A stretch of DNA of 60,000 bases from contig NC_092677.1 in assembly GCF_964355755.1 (NCBI RefSeq), forward strand, positions 11,184,601 through 11,244,600, given 5' to 3'. Shown here in pieces: positions 58,101 to 60,000 of the stretch. How positions within the stretch are numbered: the stretch's first letter is position 1; every line of letters starts with the position of its first letter. Source of the stretch: Antedon mediterranea (taxonomy: Eukaryota; Echinodermata; Crinoidea; Comatulida; Antedonidae). The position numbers and the translations under genes are program-made. The notes under the pieces were generated by a model. That model did not search any database, was not told the origin of the DNA, and was given only the letters and a program-made list of their open reading frames with translations.

Positions 58101-59786
58101 GAAATGTACCAAAGAAATTTAATAAGCTTGTTTATGGCAGCCGATACCAAATAGTGGTTTTCCGTTTTGGCGACTTATAGCGTCGTGTGTGAAGCGATCT
58201 TCGACCGCGATGGAATGTAAACAAAACAGGACCGCTAGGCCTCATATGGCCTAGCGTATATTAGCCTGCCTAGCTTGGTTATGATCAAAGGTAGGTGTAT
58301 TTTTGGTGTATGGACGTCGCCAAATACAAAATAATGTATTACAACACACACTGTAGATCTTCGAATTAATGGGTGGGCTTATACCCGAGTGCCTCATTTT
58401 TCATGAAAATTAGTAAAAAGTCGGGGGTGGGCTTATACCCGAGTATGGGCTTATACCCGCGTCAGTACGGTATATTTTTTTTTTTACCGGAGAAATCTTA
58501 TGTGGGAGAATTTTACAGTAGGCGGAGGTATGCACTCTCGGAGTGGCTTTCTAGTTAATATAATAGTATTGATTGATGTTGATAATTTATAGCATTGATC
58601 AATGTTGATGGTATTAATGATGATTGATTGATATTGATGGTATTAATTATGATAACTGATAGTATTGATTGATATTAACGCTATTGACATGGAGATGGTT
58701 GAATATAAAATCATATTTTAAAATCTTCTGTACAGGTAATAGATATACTTGCCTTGCATTTACCACCTGAAAAGATTGTTCATCCTCTAATGCAAATAGT
58801 CCGACCCGCCCTGGAAAATCCGGATCCGTACCACAGAAAGGCCGGTCTGATTTGTATAGCTGTTTTAGCAGAAGGATGTGCAGATTATATAAGAAATAAG
58901 TATGTTATATAAAGTATATAAAATTGAAAACAAATTGTTCTAAAATGAACTGTACATAAACAATAACAGGAAATATAAATGTTTTTAACTAAAGAAAGAT
59001 CACTGAAGTATCACAAAATGTTGTTATCTTGACATTACTAAATCTGTGTCTTCTGTAAATATATAGTCACATAGTTGTTATAACTTAAATAAAACTGGTA
59101 TTTATTAGACATTGTCCACCACATACAGTGCAATGTCATTTTAGAAATTTGTAATAGGCAAACAGTACATAGTTTCTTTCATAATGACGAAGCTTATGCA
59201 AATGTGTTTTTCTGCTTTACAGACATCTAGAAGTAATGCTACAATATATATCAAAAGGCATGGAGGATGGCAGCCAGGTTGTGCACAATGCGGCACTCTT
59301 TGCTCTAGGCCAATTCTCAGAGCATCTTCAGCCTGACATAAGCAAGTATCATAGCCACATCCTGCCGCTGTTGTTCAGGTATCTGGGGCTTGCATCAGAG
59401 ACGGCAGATAAAGATCCTGCTGGCATCACACGGACATACTATGCACTGGAGATGTTCTGTGAAAATTTAGGTTGGTATCATCGCCATTATTGCTACATGA
59501 CCCTAGAAGGGTCACTAATGTTCTCTATATTTTATCACAACTGTAAGCTGAGAAATGCATCGAGATACTTAACATCATTGTTTTGATTTCCAAAATTCCA
59601 ATTACTTGGTGTTATTTATCAAAAACCAACCATAAAATGTGCTGATAAATATAAAAATAATTGTTGCTGCCTGTTTTGCAGGAGATGAACTTCTACCATA
59701 TCTACCAGCTTTAATGGAAAAACTACTTCACAATTTGCAGACATCAACTGCAGTACACACAAGAGAGTTAGCAATTAGTGCTATTG
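52170..59786 (+). CDS. IPO4: Importin-4 (IPO4), 5' part of gene
   Basis: Thirteen exons in phase: 52170-52259, 52829-52915, 53244-53323, 53437-53478, 53927-54059, 54403-54539, 54834-54876, 55333-55500, 55848-55931, 56227-56364, 58736-58899, 59223-59470 and 59682-59786. They give 506 codons; the family is about 1080 residues, so the rest lies to the right. Matches to vertebrate IPO4 include IRQFAAVLMRRKI, EVSVIVPHIKEI, VIDILALHLPPEKI, YHRKAGLICIAVLAEG and VVHNAALFALGQFSEHLQP. The acidic loop after FPIMSATPEEDEEEE is also in the expected place. IPO4 is a HEAT-repeat karyopherin-beta that carries histones H3/H4 and other cargo into the nucleus. The intron after 56364 starts with GC instead of GT. 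The start ATG is the first in the exon and fits the family's N-terminus. Confidence 0.95.
54133..54297. mobile_element. MITE copy 8, complete, in IPO4 intron
   Basis: This is the best-preserved copy: left TAAAGCTCTGTCTACACTAT, right GATAGTGTAGACAGAGCTTA. It lies between exons ending 54059 and starting 54403, so TIRs, body and size (165 bp) can serve as the family reference. Confidence 0.9.
54849..54958. repeat. 49-bp tandem duplication over an exon end
   Basis: AGTCACATTTATAGGATCAG recurs at 54849 and 54898, and its first 12 bases again at 54947. The unit covers the last 28 bases of IPO4 exon 7 and its GT donor, so a second donor-like site (GTAGTAAGTG) lies 49 bp downstream. Confidence 0.9.
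55061..55190. repeat. 67-bp tandem duplication in IPO4 intron
   Basis: ATGACAATGCTGTGGGTATC and GGCTGGATCTCAATGGAGAT occur twice, with starts near 55061 and 55128. Confidence 0.85.
55575..55775. repeat. Dispersed GTGTCCCC-type repeat
   Basis: AAAGTGTCC and GTCCCC blocks and the end GGTTTTACTG resemble short stretches near 6000-6105 and 50405-50465. The copies are diverged and I could not fix the ends. Confidence 0.35.
56420..57198. repeat. Minisatellite, 76/80-bp unit, ATTGAT-rich
   Basis: GATGTTAATAATGATTGTAA recurs near 56801, 56881, 56957, 57033 and 57113 (spacing 80, 76, 76, 80). More diverged units lie before. It is built from TTGATAGTATTGATTGATAT blocks and resumes at 58556-58690 after an inserted element. 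It lies in the GC-AG intron of IPO4. Confidence 0.9.
57199..58555. mobile_element. Copy of the TACCTCCGCC element, carrying a nested insertion
   Basis: Left ATTTACCTCCGCCAAGGAGG, a run of GTTT repeats, and right GAGTGCATACCTCCGCC in inverted form (ends near 58555 with GGAGTGGCTTTC). The body is the reverse complement of 21722-22342. A second element (57775-58472) interrupts it. It sits within the ATTGAT minisatellite. Confidence 0.8.
57775..58472. mobile_element. 698-bp nested DNA transposon with 27-bp perfect TIRs
   Basis: The left end TACCGTACTGACGCGGGTAT, extended by AAGCCCA, is the exact inverse of the right end. The uninterrupted copy at 21.8 kb has an AT-dinucleotide stretch at this place, which fits insertion at TA. 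Internal repeats of GGGTGGGCTTATACCCGAG occur near both ends. The central 300 bp has no clear transposase. Confidence 0.85.
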
Positions 59787-60000
59787 GTGAGTCTGAAGCG
59801 TTTAGTGTGGCTTGCACAAGAATGATACCATACCATTTAACAACTTTTAGACATCTACTGGTGTGAGAACGTTTACTTTGTGCTTAATGCGCATACAATA
59901 TTAGATTATGAGAAGTTGAATCTGTTCAGGCCTATGCTTACTCCTGGCAAGTTTGTGCTTAAAATTTTCCAAATACATATTATTAATGACATCATATATT

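Noticed and set aside
1-60000. Frequent AGGCCT palindromes
   Set aside because: They are spread over introns and intergenic DNA without positional pattern, so they look like a genome-wide base-composition habit.

Overview
The window is animal nuclear DNA: AT-rich, with short exons split by GT-AG introns, SINEs, MITEs and minisatellites. The best guess is a marine invertebrate deuterostome, probably an echinoderm. This rests on the overall look (frequent AGGCCT palindromes, a tRNA-type SINE, expanded ZNFX1 genes), not on a database match. All genes are on the + strand.

Layout: (1) 1-6825, the 3' part of a sorting nexin 16 (SNX16) gene, entered inside the PX domain, followed by a MITE-rich 3' flank. 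(2) 8.9-11.4 kb, an intergenic stretch with a 79-bp minisatellite and several MITEs. (3) 11.4-49.7 kb, a tandem cluster of three large ZNFX1-like genes, here called A (12007-18623, 1851 aa), B (24248-37844, 2405 aa) and C (41677-49696, 2377 aa), plus a decayed copy of the 3' end of an A-like gene at 18690-19372. (4) 52170 to the right edge, the first 13 coding exons (506 codons) of an importin-4 (IPO4) gene, which continues outside the window.

The ZNFX1-like proteins combine an arginine-rich N-terminus encoded by small exons, a UPF1-type SF1 helicase and a long NFX1-type zinc-finger array. In A the protein ends in a canonical RZ-type zinc finger. B and C are recent duplicates: coding, intron and promoter sequences all align. 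They have a shortened RZ-like finger followed by a second, partial copy of the NFX1 finger array. The reading frames of B and C are cut off by different lesions, and finger-coding fossils remain downstream. All three genes have the sequence GGGAATTTCC, a consensus kappaB site, at or near the inferred promoter, and A also has a perfect GAAANNGAAACT (ISRE/IRF) match 8 bp away. In mammals ZNFX1 is an interferon-induced sensor of viral RNA, so the cluster looks like a locally amplified antiviral helicase locus with immune-type promoter motifs. B and C also share a small split upstream ORF whose stop overlaps the main start (TAATG).

The rest is mobile and repetitive DNA: nine copies of one MITE family, hAT-like elements, a foldback element, nested transposons, a palindromic MITE cluster, minisatellites, and very small palindromes (20-45 bp) flanked by 7-8 bp direct repeats. 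For one of these palindromes, the B/C duplication preserves the empty site.
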